The notes below the pieces were generated by a model. The model made no database searches, was not told the origin of the DNA, and worked only from the letters and a program-made list of their open reading frames with translations. A stretch of DNA of 64,000 bases from Marsupella aquatica (lineage: Eukaryota; Marchantiophyta), in assembly GCA_973895155.1 (NCBI GenBank), contig OZ316898.1:1240001-1304000 (forward strand). Reading direction: 5' to 3'. Made by a program: the position numbers and the translations under genes. Below, piece after piece: positions 1 through 15,260 of this stretch. The stretch's first letter is position 1. Every line of letters starts with the position of its first letter.

Positions 1-88
1 ATCAGGAGAAGAGTAAAAGCTTGGAGAAAAAGCTCAAGGAGGTACTAAGTCGTTACGGGAGGCCTAGGTCAATACGGGAACCCCGGGG

Positions 89-376
89 ATGCCGCCCAGA
101 TCTGTGACACCAGGGACTCCCATGGCCACCGGGCAGGTTTTACCGTTGGAGTTGCAATCTGGAGAGAAGGCTGCTTTGTGGAAAGATACCATCGGTGAGG
201 GCTATGTCAGGGCTTGGCAAGCCTTGGCGGCATTGAGGAAGCAAGGGAGCACTAGCGAGAGGAGTACACCTGTGAAGAAGAAGAGAAGTGGAGTAGTCTC
301 CACTCCGATTGAGAGCGACGAAGAGACCAACTCACAGGGCTCAAGCCATGGCACATTGAGTGAGGAGGAGGACTAG
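89..376 (+). CDS. Unrecognised 95-aa ORF, possible retroelement gag tail
   Basis: An ATG-started ORF of 95 codons with a polar, Ser/Thr/Glu-rich C-terminus and a basic patch (VKKKRSG). I recognise no domain. A second frame just upstream (from the window edge to about 110) reads as a charged, coiled-coil-like peptide, so the window may open inside a larger retroelement gag or a gene exon. The flanking sequence up to about 1 kb looks like retroelement untranslated DNA. It could equally be a chance ORF. Confidence 0.2.
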   Translation: MPPRSVTPGTPMATGQVLPLELQSGEKAALWKDTIGEGYVRAWQALAALRKQGSTSERSTPVKKKRSGVVSTPIESDEETNSQGSSHGTLSEEED

Positions 377-1640
377 GGTAACCGTACGGACTTATCATAC
401 GACCTCTGGATTTTGAAACTTTTTGGAAGGGTGCACTCACGGGCTTGTTGGAAGGAGCTCGTGGAGGTGATTCCAACAAGAGGCGGCGCTCCTCAAACGG
501 AGCCAGGATGAGTAAGTTAGGGCTCGACGAAGTTGATAAGTACGTGAAACTAAAACGACCATAACTTGGTCGTCCGATGTCCGTTTCGGGAGCGGTTTGG
601 TGATTCATGATCAGGAGGAGCAGGGCTACCCAGGGGTGAGTTCAGAGGTGCAATAAAAGTGGCACCTAGATTTGGAAATTGTGGGGTCACTTGTATTTTC
701 GCGGTTCACGGAGCAAGGTTGGGGCGCCGTCGAACGCACCGTCAGTCCCATTATTAGATTAGGGTTTTAGGAGCATGTGTGTGTCGCATGCTTTAGGATT
801 AGGGATTTCTTTCGTGAAGGTTTTAGCGGTGCCGCTAGGTAGCCGCCATCCTTGTGACCCCATGAGGGGTGCTTTGGTGTGTTGTTTTCAGTATTTAGGG
901 GGAGAGCCCCGTAGTAGTGGGGGGGGACTCAGTCTAGTGTTTGCTTAGGGAAGTTAGCTCATAGCCAGAGGAGGGAATCAAGCCAGAGTAGTGAGGTAGA
1001 GGTGTAGCACTTGCCTCAGTGAGGCAGTAGTTGGGCAGATAGCAGGAGGCCGGGTTGTCCTTGCAATGTGTTATGACGTTTTGCCAAAAGATATGGATTT
1101 GGTTTGATTCCTCAAGTTTTGGTGTGGTGTTGCCTTTTCTAGTTCACGATTGTGTTCTTTCCCCAAGAAGCGTCTAAGGAATCCTTGCACGGTTTGGTCA
1201 ACCATGTGAGTAGGAGGGGTGGTGACAGCACTCCACCAACGACCAGTAGGAGTATGTGTGGTGTAGTCCATGGGACTTGATCAAAAGCAGAGAGGCTAGT
1301 CGTTAGACTTGATCAAAATTACACTTCCGGGAGCGGAATCAAACATACTCATCCTACATGCAATAGAATCCTAATAGCGTCCCTCCACGTTCCCGTCATA
1401 CGATAACAAACGATTTTAGTTGAGTAAATAGATATTTGTTGTGCAAATCGTTTGATAAGCAGGTGACACAGCCCCTCTTTGGGTGCAGCCTGTGCTCCCC
1501 CATGTACCTATCCGTCTCTGGTTGACCGCCCTGCCCCCAAGACATGCTCATGGCCCAAATAGCGTAGCTTGTCCTAAAGTTTGTCCTAAAACGTCAAGAC
1601 CAAATGGCCTCGACTCTAGCACCCAACTCATAGTTCTCAT
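377..1640. other. Non-coding, retroelement-like DNA
   Basis: No convincing exon on either strand. The stretch is G-rich on the plus strand (for example the GGGGGAGAG and GTGGGGGGGG runs near 900-930). It resembles the untranslated or LTR part of a plant LTR retrotransposon, but no paired LTR, primer site or polypurine tract could be matched inside the window. Confidence 0.3.
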
Positions 1641-1648
1641 TCAACTGA

Positions 1649-1934
1649 CTCGGGGGGTTAACTAAGTGTATATTTTGGGGTACCACGTGTGATCCTAGCC
1701 TAATATAAATAGACCTATTTTATAAAAAAAATATCCCAAGAATATTCTCTATTTTAATATTAATAACCTATTTTACTTTATAAAAAATATATATTAGAGA
1801 ATATTCTATGAACATGAGTTTATAATACCTCCTTTTGCCTCCTACGCTTTTTAAAAATTTAGTTAATTTATATCAAAAATACATATTTTGGATCACACGT
1901 GGTTCCTAAGATTTTTGATAGTCAACCCCCCGAG
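1649..1934. mobile_element. 286-bp TIR element (hAT-like MITE), 8-bp target duplication
   Basis: Ends are CTCGGGGGGTTAACTA on the left and TAGTCAACCCCCCGAG on the right, an inverted pair of 16 bp with one mismatch. The perfect 8-bp direct repeat TCAACTGA flanks it at 1641-1648 and 1935-1942. The interior is AT-rich and non-coding, with inverted GAATATTCTCTA-type blocks. An 8-bp duplication is typical of hAT elements (family knowledge); the superfamily call is inference because no transposase is present. Related copies lie at 61556-62046. Confidence 0.8.
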
Positions 1935-1942
1935 TCAACTGA

Positions 1943-3440
1943 TAGCCTAGTGGCCAAGTGCATTTGGAACTCGACCTCCATGCCTACTTGGCCTTGTCTC
2001 GCTCCCGTGGGAACCTGAACGCAATTTGGTTGTTATTTCGACAAGATTTGGCAAGTGGGCGAGATAGCCCTCACAAACCCCAAGAATTCATGGCGCTCCC
2101 AAACCCAGATGAGCTCAAGAAGATGTAGTCCTCTTTGAGAGCTTTCCAACACCCAAGAAGTCCTCCAACGGACTTATCGTTGAAAAGTTATCATCGTTTT
2201 CGTTTGGCGTCTCCCTTTGGTGTCACGACCGTTGCAACTCACAACTTGGGCTCGCCCTTGGCCCCAAGCTAGAGAGACACCATTCCCCTCATATATGCTT
2301 CTGGATACCTATCACCCCAAATTTACTTTGGTCCCCAAGCTTTGGCCAACTACCTGGACCCCAACCCCCACACATGGGCACACAACTAACTTGTTATGCC
2401 CGTAACTTTCTAGTCAGACGTCTATAGACAAAGTGCCTTAACCCGTTGTGAGTCCGACCTAGTGCTCATACCTAGGCCCTCAGAACCCGTTGTCACTCGG
2501 GTGTTCTAGGTGGCCACGCTTGGGTCACGCCATAACTTATGTGTCAAGCGTCTGTTGTGCATGAAGTAAACTTCGTTAATCTTGGGCCCAAGAGGAGGTC
2601 TCACTCAAGTCCTCAAAACTTAAAGTCCGTCCAGGGGTCCAGACGGTCTACCTTGAGCCCAGCCCTTTCCCATGACCCGACCAACCCCAAGCTAATCTAT
2701 TTAAGTACTTAGTGTGCGCCATCAACTTAGCACCTTGCCTTCGCTAGTGCAACACCTTGTTGCCCACTCGTCTCCCCATACTTAGTCCTCACCGGATGGT
2801 CGTTCCGGGGCTTGGACCATAGAGGAGCTTGGCATTGGAGTCAGCGACGCCGAAGCTAAGTGTTAAGGTAATCGAGTTACGCAACTGAGATCCAGCTTTT
2901 TTGGCTTCTAGGTCTGCTTGCAAAATGCACTTGGGCGTGATTGAACTATGTCATCTGACTAAAATGCCCTTTTTTCTTCTGACCTTTGATCACCCACAAA
3001 TAGCCCCTTGCATACACTCATGCACTCTACCTCCCCTCACGCTCCTACTTTTTGATGTGCAACGTATATAAAAGAAGAGTCCGGTCGAAGTTGTGATGGA
3101 AAGTCGTTTCAACCTGTGTGCACTTGCACTTAGCATACAGTATGCTGCCACTTTTTGATGGACCCTGTTTTTCGTTATGTCCTGTAGTTTCAGAAGCCGT
3201 GCATTGCAAGTTCCCAAAGACTTACACTGCAAGTTCCCGAAGCCACATAGACTAGACCGGGGAAGAAGCCCCGTCAACTTCCCAAAGCCACCAAGACCCA
3301 TTGCCACAAATAAGAATTCTTGAGTTTTCTATGTATGCAACAGTCTGTTGACTACCACCCACGACGAGTGAGAACACTTTCACGTTGATTTCACTGATAA
3401 TCTATGACACAGATTTTCTAGAGGGACATCCTGTTCATAG
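1943..3440. other. Intergenic, possible old LTR-type sequence
   Basis: C-rich, low-ORF sequence (1943-2800), followed by an AT-balanced stretch with a short direct repeat around GCAAGTTCCC (about 3205-3240). No exon or RNA gene is seen. The wording around 2060-2250 resembles retroelement LTR sequence, but no partner repeat is present in the window. Confidence 0.3.
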
Positions 3441-3443
3441 TTG

Positions 3444-3450
3444 TATATAA
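3444..3450 (+). promoter_or_regulatory. Candidate TATA box of the SDR gene
   Basis: TATATAA lies about 100 bp upstream of the SDR start codon, a normal TATA-to-ATG distance for a plant gene with a short 5' leader. Position and motif are the only support. Confidence 0.35.
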
Positions 3451-3550
3451 TGAACGACTCCCAGTGAGTGTTAGTGAAGCACTTCAGTTCACTTCCAGTA
3501 ATCTTCCCAGCACCCAGAAGGTCCTGTAGTAATTTCGAACAGCAATCACG

Positions 3551-4633
3551 ATGTCTTCGTCGAAAGTCTGGCTCATCACTGGCTGCTCGTCTGGCTTGGG
3601 CAATGAGCTAGCGAGAGCTGCTCTTGCTCATGGTGACAAGGTTATTGCAACGGCTCGCAGTGTTGCAAAACTCGAGAGCTTGAAGGCTGCGGGCGCTGCG
3701 ACACTCGCGTTGGACGTTACCGCGGGCGATGCAAATGTTCAGAAGGTCATCGATGAGGCGCTGAAAATCTATGGCAGGATTGATATCTTGGTCAACAATG
3801 CTGGTTATATCCTGGCTGGAACAATCGAGGAATGCAGGTAGGAGACCACTCTACTGCAACTACATAATTCCTTTACGTTTTCTACGAAGTTCTGTTATCG
3901 GGTTATCTTCAACCACTTACTCATATTGGAGGCTCTGTTTCTAATAAGGAGGTCTCATCGTGTTTTTTGTGTTCCCGCTCACAGTGATGAAGAGAATTGA
4001 ATGCTCCATTTCTAACACCAGTTTTCTGACTGGTATCACCTCTGATCTAACAGTGACGGAGAAACGAAGGCCCAGTTTGAAACCAATGTCTTCGGGGTAC
4101 TCACTGTCATTCGGGCTGTCCTACCCCACATGCGTTCTCGCAAAACCGGGCTCATCGCCAATGTCGGCTCTTCGGTCGGTTGGGTCAGCTATCCCGGGAG
4201 CGGTCTCTACAGCTCATCTAAATTCGCGCTGGTTGGAATCACGGAGGCACTCCGGCAGGAGGTAGCGCATTTGGGCATCGAGGTCACGCTCATCGAACCG
4301 GGCGCATTCCGCACTGATTTGGCCAGCAACCGGCAAACTGCGGCGAAGAAAATCGAGGACTTCCAGCCCGTCAAGGATCGAGTGATGAAAATGGTCTCTG
4401 CCATGATGGGTAAACAACCCGGCGATCCGGAGAAGGGGGCACAGTTGCTTGTTGAAGTGTTGACGAAGAGTGGCCGCTGCGAGGGTCGGACGCTGCCGTT
4501 AAGGCTGCCATTGGGGAGCGATTCGGTACCCATGATCCGAGCAGTTTTGGAGAAGGAGACGAAGACGCTTGGGGAATGGGCGGACATCGTCAGTACGACG
4601 GATCACGACGATGTTGCGCAATCTAAGGCATAA
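3551..4633 (+). CDS. Classical short-chain dehydrogenase/reductase (two exons)
   Basis: Predicted 288-aa NAD(P)-dependent oxidoreductase of the classical SDR family; the substrate cannot be read from sequence. Exons are 3551-3837 and 4054-4633. The 216-bp intron is GT-AG and splits a Ser codon (AG|T). Visible motifs are the Rossmann TGCSSGLG (residues 10-17), LDV with Asp55, NNAG (82-85), Asn107, Ser135 in NVGSS, and YSSSK giving Tyr148 and Lys152. The full Asn-Ser-Tyr-Lys tetrad is therefore present, and length is normal for the family. The ATG follows a short leader and a TATA-like box. A second acceptor-like site at about 3985 is followed by an early in-frame stop, so it was not used. The overall wording resembles the SDRs common in fungi and bacteria, so the closest relatives should be checked. 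No membrane segment or targeting peptide is obvious. Confidence 0.9.
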
Positions 4634-5220
4634 GACAAGGGAGATTTATGTTGCACATGGCGCTTTCTCTTTGACAATGTCTGAAACGTCTCTGACTCCT
4701 GTGTGAGACGAGTTAAATAAGAGACCAAATTGGCCAGTTACGCAGACATCTAATGAAGATCACAGGCTAGTTTCCCAATTAGAAATCTAGCTGAGATGAC
4801 ACATTGTTGTTCCTTAACTAAACATCTGAAAAAGATCAACGAGTTAGCCCTTCTATCTGCTCTGCTTCACTAGACCGTGGAGGCTTGGAAGAGGTTGTCC
4901 AACTTTGGCCCCGTGGTTCCTGTGAGCCTTAATTATTCGTTGTTATTTCTCTCGAGAACGCTCTCAGGGATCTATGAAAAGGAGGTTCTGTATGACTCAA
5001 CTGTGTACACTTTGCTCCAATGTCTCGTGGCCCCCAATCAATCGATCCAAGCGGTAGGATTGCGATTGATGAAGATAGTTCAAGCTGGATGACTGAATCT
5101 GAGTTCGACTAATGACAACCAGGGACCGCGATCTAGCATTGGGTTGCTTTACTCCCAGAGTTCAGTAATCACACCTGGATAGCTGCATCAATCTGTCTAG
5201 GGACAAATCCACCCTGGAGG
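4634..5220 (+). other. SDR 3' flank and unrecognised ORF
   Basis: The stretch after the SDR stop holds a 71-codon reading frame at 4877-5092 that starts with GTG and has no family I recognise. It reads like a helical protein fragment (LLQCLVAPNQSIQ). It could be a degenerate exon or chance. No polyadenylation signal was clearly assigned. Confidence 0.25.
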
Positions 5221-5427
5221 TCAATTATTGCGTTTTCATCAGATTGAAACTACGGAAGCAGCAGCAACGAAAACTATCAATGATGATTGTTTCATTTTTC
5301 CATCGGATTAAACAAAGAGTTCGTACAATTATTGAGTTTTCAACAGATTGAAACCACGGAAGCACCAGCAACGAAAACTATCAATGGTGATTGTTTCATT
5401 TTTCCATTGGATTAAACAAAGAGTTCG
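5221..5427. repeat. Tandem duplication, about 104 bp x 2
   Basis: Two near-identical units begin at about 5221 and 5325. They share CAATTATTG, the GAAGCA-CAGCAACGAAAAC block and end with TTAAACAAAGAGTTCG. Only scattered substitutions separate them. Non-coding. Confidence 0.8.
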
Positions 5428-5816
5428 AGTGATCGTATTCACGATGACCAGGAATTCGTGACTGTCAAATGTTTTTTTGCTTCATTGAGACTTATGAGAA
5501 TTTATACATGGAGAGTGATACTCCTCCGTAACTCACCTCGTCATATGATTTAACCCACAAACTCGGACTGCGTACCATTTGTAAACGATCCGGAAAGCAC
5601 CTCATCGTATAATTTAGCCCACTCACTCCGAAAAGGCGAAGAGTGTGAATTGTTTTGTGACAAAATGCGCCATTTCTAATACCCCTCCCTAAAGGCAGCC
5701 AGTGTCAATTATTGGGGCAAAATGCCAACTGCATTGGCTGTGATGGCCAGTTTGATTGATTGGTGAATTGGCTGTGATTACGAGTTTGTTTGATTGGTGA
5801 CGAAACTATACTTTTC

Positions 5817-6132
5817 TTCACGGTTAATTAGTGTGACTAACACTAATTTGTTAACATTATATTGAGTGTTATTGTGATCTCAAGTGTTATTGTGATCTCA
5901 AGAGTTAAAATAACAATAGATTGAAACAAACTATTTGAAAAATCCACAAGAATTCCCGTTTTCTTGAACTCAATATCATCTTGTTTTGACTAGCAAGTTA
6001 AACAAAAGTAAAAAAACAAAAAAACAAAAAAACTTTTCTGACAAAAAGACAAAAATTAGTGTTATTTGAATTCAAAGTCAATTTAAGTTTTTACTTACAC
6101 TAATTTTTGCATAACACTAATTATGCCGTGAA
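5817..6132. mobile_element. Probable MITE with inverted termini
   Basis: The left end TTCACGGTTAATTAGTGT matches the reverse complement of the right end ACACTAATTATGCCGTGAA, allowing small gaps. The roughly 316-bp interior is AT-rich and non-coding, and ACACTAATT motifs recur within and just outside it. No target-site duplication was identified, so the superfamily and exact edges are uncertain. Confidence 0.5.
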
Positions 6133-7617
6133 CAGTGTAAATATGAAATCCAGTGGTCATACTCAATGCAGGACAATTTTTACTTACACTAATTAGACAA
6201 AATGTAGACAAGGTGCAAATTTTTTGTATTATTGGACATCCAGATTCTTTTTGCCCCCACTCAATGTTTTTCTTTTCCTAGACCCCTCTCTAGGTCTATA
6301 GCCAACTTGCAAACCATCTGGAGTCTTAAAAATATACTTACAATATAAGAGGCAGCAAAAATCAATAGAAATTAAAAATCACTAGTGATTCACTAGAAAT
6401 TAAAAATCACTAGTGACTCACTAATCACACTGTTCTCTCTACCAAACTTCCTATTTGCTTGCATAATACAATATCTCCCATGCAGACCTTACACTTTTTA
6501 CCCCTTCACTCATTCACACTCTTCCATTTATCAACATGTTTTGAATGAAAAAACTACTTTGAAGTCTCAAATTGCATATAATCACCTTCTACACCTTCAC
6601 TCACGGACCCTCTTCTCCTTTCCAATATGTTTTTAACAAACAAAAAATTGAAGTCTCAAATTGAATATATATTTTTTGACTAAAATAATGTTCTAATGGA
6701 GGAAGTCATTCAACCATGTAAATGAATGGACCATATGACACCTTTTACTCTTTCACTCGTCTACACTCTTCCTCATTCTAACATGTTTTCCACAGCAAGG
6801 TTTGACTTTCAATAACTCACTTGGTTCTACTCCAACACCAAGTTCGTAGATACACAAAAATTTCCAAACCGTATTTGATATGGACAAGTTTCTACAAAAC
6901 TTCTACCACCGTGTGGATTTGGTGGAATTCTCTTGAGCCAAGGACGCTCACCACTCTTCCCCATATGCATCAATGTTCCCAGTTCCCACCTATTAAAACC
7001 TATTGATTTCCAAAGACACCACGTTGGCTCTATGTAGTTAACTGAGAAGTCCAGCAAATATTCCAACCAAGAATTTCTCGAATTGATAAGCGGATCTCCT
7101 GTTTTCCTTCCGGGTGCCATAGAGCGACCTAGATGTTCTGAAATCCCACAACATAAAGAAATTAAGCCTTGTTTTATTCAAAGTTATATGTCATCCACAT
7201 TTCCTGCGGACGGCTCCATCATTTGATTCTTTTCTAGCGATCTTGGTGACTACACCGTTCTGTCAGTGAGTACGAACTCCCATCTCTATCAAGAATTAAA
7301 AATCATAATCTCAATCGTTCATCACAACACTACAATGATTCCAAATTCTGATAGAATTCCTCTTCTGATCAGAATACTTTCTACATCAAGGCACTATTAC
7401 TTGTTAAGTAGCAAACTTGACGTACCCTAAATTTGCCTCTAATTTATCACCAAACTTACTCCATACATATAAGTATGTGGCTCACTTCAGATAACTTGGG
7501 TTAGAGTGACTACATAGACATAGCTGTCCTAAGTCTGATCAGATTGTGACAGCATGTGCTTTGCAGCCACCAAAAGACGTATTTAACAGTCAAAGAAACA
7601 AAAATCCAGATATCCAA
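6133..7617. other. AT-rich intergenic region downstream of ALDH3
   Basis: AT-rich DNA with short direct repeats, such as two copies of AATTAAAAATCACTAGTGA near 6370-6415. A minus-strand frame at 6827-7120 shows no recognisable domain. This interval was searched for a missing C-terminal exon of ALDH3 and none could be placed with correct phase. Confidence 0.4.
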
Positions 7618-11996
<4,379 letters not shown>

Positions 11997-12069
11997 GACT
12001 CACTCCCGCCCGACGACGAAGCAGCAGGCCAACGAATTCTCTTGCCAACAGTCCTCGACAACTCACTGA

Positions 12070-12380
12070 GAGAGCCTTCTCTGCAGCAGTCTCCCGTAGT
12101 CTGATCTCTCCTCTAAGCTCGTCACTGGGCTTTTCTCGTCGTCCAAATTCTTGTCGTCCCTTCTCTCTCCTTCCCGTTCTCTGTTCCCTCCTCTCCTAAC
12201 TTCTCCGGAAAATCCTCTCTTGTCGTCGAACGCTGTTCTCTTGTTCTCTCAGGTCAAAACTCCGCTCTCGTCTCGAATTCTCTTTCTTCTATCGTCGTCC
12301 CGTTCTCTGTCCGCTCAAAACTCCGCTCTCGTCTCGAATTCTCTTTCTTCTATCGTCGTCCCGTTCTCTGTCCACAGCGA
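12070..12380. repeat. Pyrimidine-rich ALDH3 upstream region with 61-bp tandem duplication
   Basis: CT-rich on the plus strand, hence GA-rich on the coding strand of ALDH3. Such Y-patch-like leaders are common in plant promoters. Within it, a unit starting TCAAAACTCCGCTCTCGTCT at 12254 repeats at 12315 almost perfectly. A plus-strand frame across 12151-12744 is open for 197 codons but is Ser/Leu-rich as expected from CT-rich sequence, so I do not call it a gene. Confidence 0.55.
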
Positions 12381-14198
12381 ATTTGACGATCTCTTCTCAC
12401 AGCTTCGCCTGTTCGCCCTTCTTCCAATTCTCCGGAGCAATTTTTCTCTCTCAATTTTCTCCGTCGTCTCTCTTCCAATTCTCTATTCGTCTCTCTCAGA
12501 ATCTGCGCCTCTACTTCCACCGAACAAGCTTGACCCCGCCTCACGACGACTGTGGCAGGTGGGCAAGGATCTCGTTCGAATGACCGACGAAAACTGCGCC
12601 GGAGATTTGTCTCGCAATCTCCTTATAAATGAAGCGAGTTTCATTCTCACAAGTCACGACGCCGATCTCGAAATTCGATCCTCCATTATTGCGTTGGAGA
12701 TGGCGCCAAAATTCGGAAGCGTTCGGGGTTTTCGTGTTGGGTAATCCATTCCTTAAACCCTTGGAACCTTCGTGGGATCTGTTACGTGTAGAGCTCCCAC
12801 TGGCCCACTTTCTGGACCGGCCTCAAGGAGAGGATCGCTGGACCAGATTGTGGGTCCACTCATGGAACCCCGACCATGCCCCGCTAAACCTAACCCCAAC
12901 CCCAAATCCCGGTGGTTGTTGTCAGACCACCAAAGAACGACAAAGTGCAAATAGTTTTGTTCTTTGTTTTTATCATGGTGTTTTTTTTTTTCCCCCCTTT
13001 TTCAACCTGAAAACCCCGCCCCCCCCCCCCAATTTTTTTCCCATCTTTTTCACTATATTTTTGGTCTCCTTTTTCTCTCATTGATTACAGTGGGCATTAC
13101 CTTATTGACTATGTAATACCTGCAATTAGACTCTTGTTATTATTCCAGAGGATTATCATGCAATATTGTGTGGAGTATGGATGGTAGAGTGAGGAGCACT
13201 TCCTATGCATGAACGCTGCAAGGAAAACTTGATACTCTTGCAGTCTGTAGCGCTCCCTTTTTCTTCTTGCTTTGGAAACTGTGCGTTCATTCACATTCAC
13301 ACTACATATTATTCCCTTTTTAATTTCTTCTTCCCATTTTTCCCAGTTGTTTTTTCAACGCAAAACACCTGCCAAATTTGAAAGACGCCAAACATCTTTG
13401 GAAGTACAAAGAAAGACAAAAGAAATGTGCCCAAATGTAGGTTTGTGGTTTGTGAAAATAATGACTTTGATTACATCAGATTAAATGTTGTAGATGTCCA
13501 AAAAGCCCCAACTTTTTTCAGTACTTATCTTGGATCACAATTTTCAGCTCAAACAGAGTTCATATCCAACATCCACTAATATAAACTATCGAGTTTTACA
13601 AAAACATTACACTCAGTCTGCAGATTCAATTGTGCCCCAAGTCAAACAGTGGCACCCTGTGCAGCGGAGAAGGACTCAACCTCGGCTTCATTTAAGTGCA
13701 GTATTATTGCAGTTTAAGAACTGTCAAGGGTTCACCTGCAGAAGTTCTTGGTTACACAGCCAGTGTCCTTGTCCCCCAAGCAAAACCTGGTGGATCCAGC
13801 CTACAAATTAGGCAAAATGTTTTTTAAAAAATAAATTTTAAAATGCATTATTTTTGTCCTCCCTAACCTGCTGGACAGTGGAGGCCAAGTCTAAAATCCA
13901 TCTTTGTTGTCCATCAAATCCAAACTATGCATGAGGCCCCTTCTATCCTTCTTTGTATTATGTGTCATCCAATCTTCCTGGATTTAAGCATGACCATTGT
14001 ATCTGGCAACCAGCCCCATTCGCCAACTAAGTTTTCTGCAACCTTGGTCACAAAACCTCATCTTACTAATAAGTGCATGGAACCCTACTTTTTAGGGCTA
14101 TTAGAGTGAAGCGTCTAGAACTTAATCCAGAGGAATAACTTGAAGTGCATACATAAAACAGGGAAGAGGGCCAAGACAATGGGAAATAATATGGAATA
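12381..14198. other. Intergenic; homopolymer-rich near 13.0 kb
   Basis: No exon recognised. A low-complexity segment of long T and C runs lies at about 12976-13080. The 14100-14190 flank resembles sequence near 47740-47820 (an AAACAGGGA-centred block), pointing to another dispersed repeat. Otherwise nothing supportable. Confidence 0.4.
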
Positions 14199-14214
14199 CT
14201 AGCCCAATGCCTGG

Positions 14215-14460
14215 TGTTGAGGTGAAAAAAGATGGTGTGGAAAATTGTCGATGAGATAAAAAGATGTCGAGGTGAAAAAAAATGTTGCCAGTGTGAAAAA
14301 AAAAATCGATGAAAGAAAAAGATGTCGAGGCGAAGAAAAGAAGTCAAAGTGAAAAAAAGATGTTGAGGAGAGAAAAGATGGCAAGGTGGAAAGAGATGTA
14401 AAAATGAGGAAAACATGTCGAGGAGAGAAAGATGTTGACGGTGAGGGAAAGATGCCGTGG
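14215..14460. repeat. Minisatellite with GATGT-GAGG-GAAAA units (Helitron B)
   Basis: Degenerate units of about 18-24 bp built on GATGTCGAGGTGAAAAA and GATGTTGAGGAGAGAAAA. The same unit fills 14857-15260 and, in reverse complement, 40745-41350. Confidence 0.7.
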
Positions 14461-14843
14461 TGATGTAAACTTATTAATATTTTTAATACATAAATGCATA
14501 CTTATTTTTTTTAAATGGGGGGCAGGAAAATACAAATTATTTCACTTTATTCCCTTCTTTGTTTTTCCTTACTATTTACTCAGTTTTTGTTCGTTTTTTA
14601 ACTTTTTCTGGCCCTCCCCTTTTTATTCCTCCATGCCAATATCTCCTTACCTTTTCCCTCATCTTTGAATAGTGCTTTATCTTTATGAGAGTATAAAAAG
14701 TGTCAATTTGTCTTTCCTTTTTGCCTCATCTTTGGATAGTGCTTTATCTTTATATCTTTATGAGTATTATAAGTGCACCCCTTTTCCCTCATCTTTGAAT
14801 AGTGCTTTGTCTTTGTATCTTTATGAGAGTACTAGCCTCATGC

Positions 14844-14858
14844 CCGTGCTTTGCACGG
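14844..14858 (-). other. Helitron 3' hairpin
   Basis: Perfect 6-bp stem with a 3-base loop, ending 8 bases before the terminal CTAG of Helitron A. This is the position of the 3' termination hairpin in Helitrons. Confidence 0.7.
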
Positions 14859-15260
14859 AAGATGTCAAGGAGAGACAAAGATATGGAGGAGACGACAAGA
14901 TGTTAAGGTGAGGGCAAGATGTTGAGGAGAGGCAAAGATGTTGAGATGAGAAAAGATGTGAAGATAAGGAAAAGATGTTGGGGAGAGAAAAGATGTCGAG
15001 GGTGCGGGAAATATTGTGTGGTGAGATAAATATGTCAAGGTGAGAAAAACATGCAAGATGAGAAAAAGATAAGATGTCAAGGTGAGGAAAAGATTTCAAG
15101 CCAGGAGAGAAAAGACCTCGAGGAGAGAAAAGATGTCAAGAGTGAGAAAAAAATGTTGTGGTGAGATAAAGATATCAATGTGAAAAAATAAAGTGAGAAA
15201 GATATCTTTATCACACCACAACAATAGCAAAATAAAGATGTTAAGGAGAGATAAACATAT
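14857..15260. repeat. Minisatellite of the same family (Helitron A)
   Basis: Degenerate tandem units such as GATGTCAAGGTGAGGAAAA, starting directly inside the 3' hairpin of Helitron A. Shared location relative to the 3' end in three elements argues that the array is part of the transposon family. Confidence 0.7.

Noticed and set aside
748-812. TTAGGGTTTTAGG-type wording suggesting an interstitial telomere repeat
   Set aside because: Only two imperfect units, far short of a telomeric array.
3960-4265. Alternative plus-strand ORF across the SDR intron and exon 2
   Set aside because: Out of frame with the SDR motifs; the spliced frame carries the full catalytic tetrad.
12151-12744. 197-codon plus-strand ORF upstream of ALDH3
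   Set aside because: It lies in CT-rich repeat DNA that is naturally poor in stops, is Ser/Leu-rich, has no domain, and overlaps the likely ALDH3 leader.
14199-15260. Possible CRISPR-like or satellite array
   Set aside because: Units are degenerate with no spacer structure and are better explained as the minisatellite of Helitron-like elements in a plant genome.
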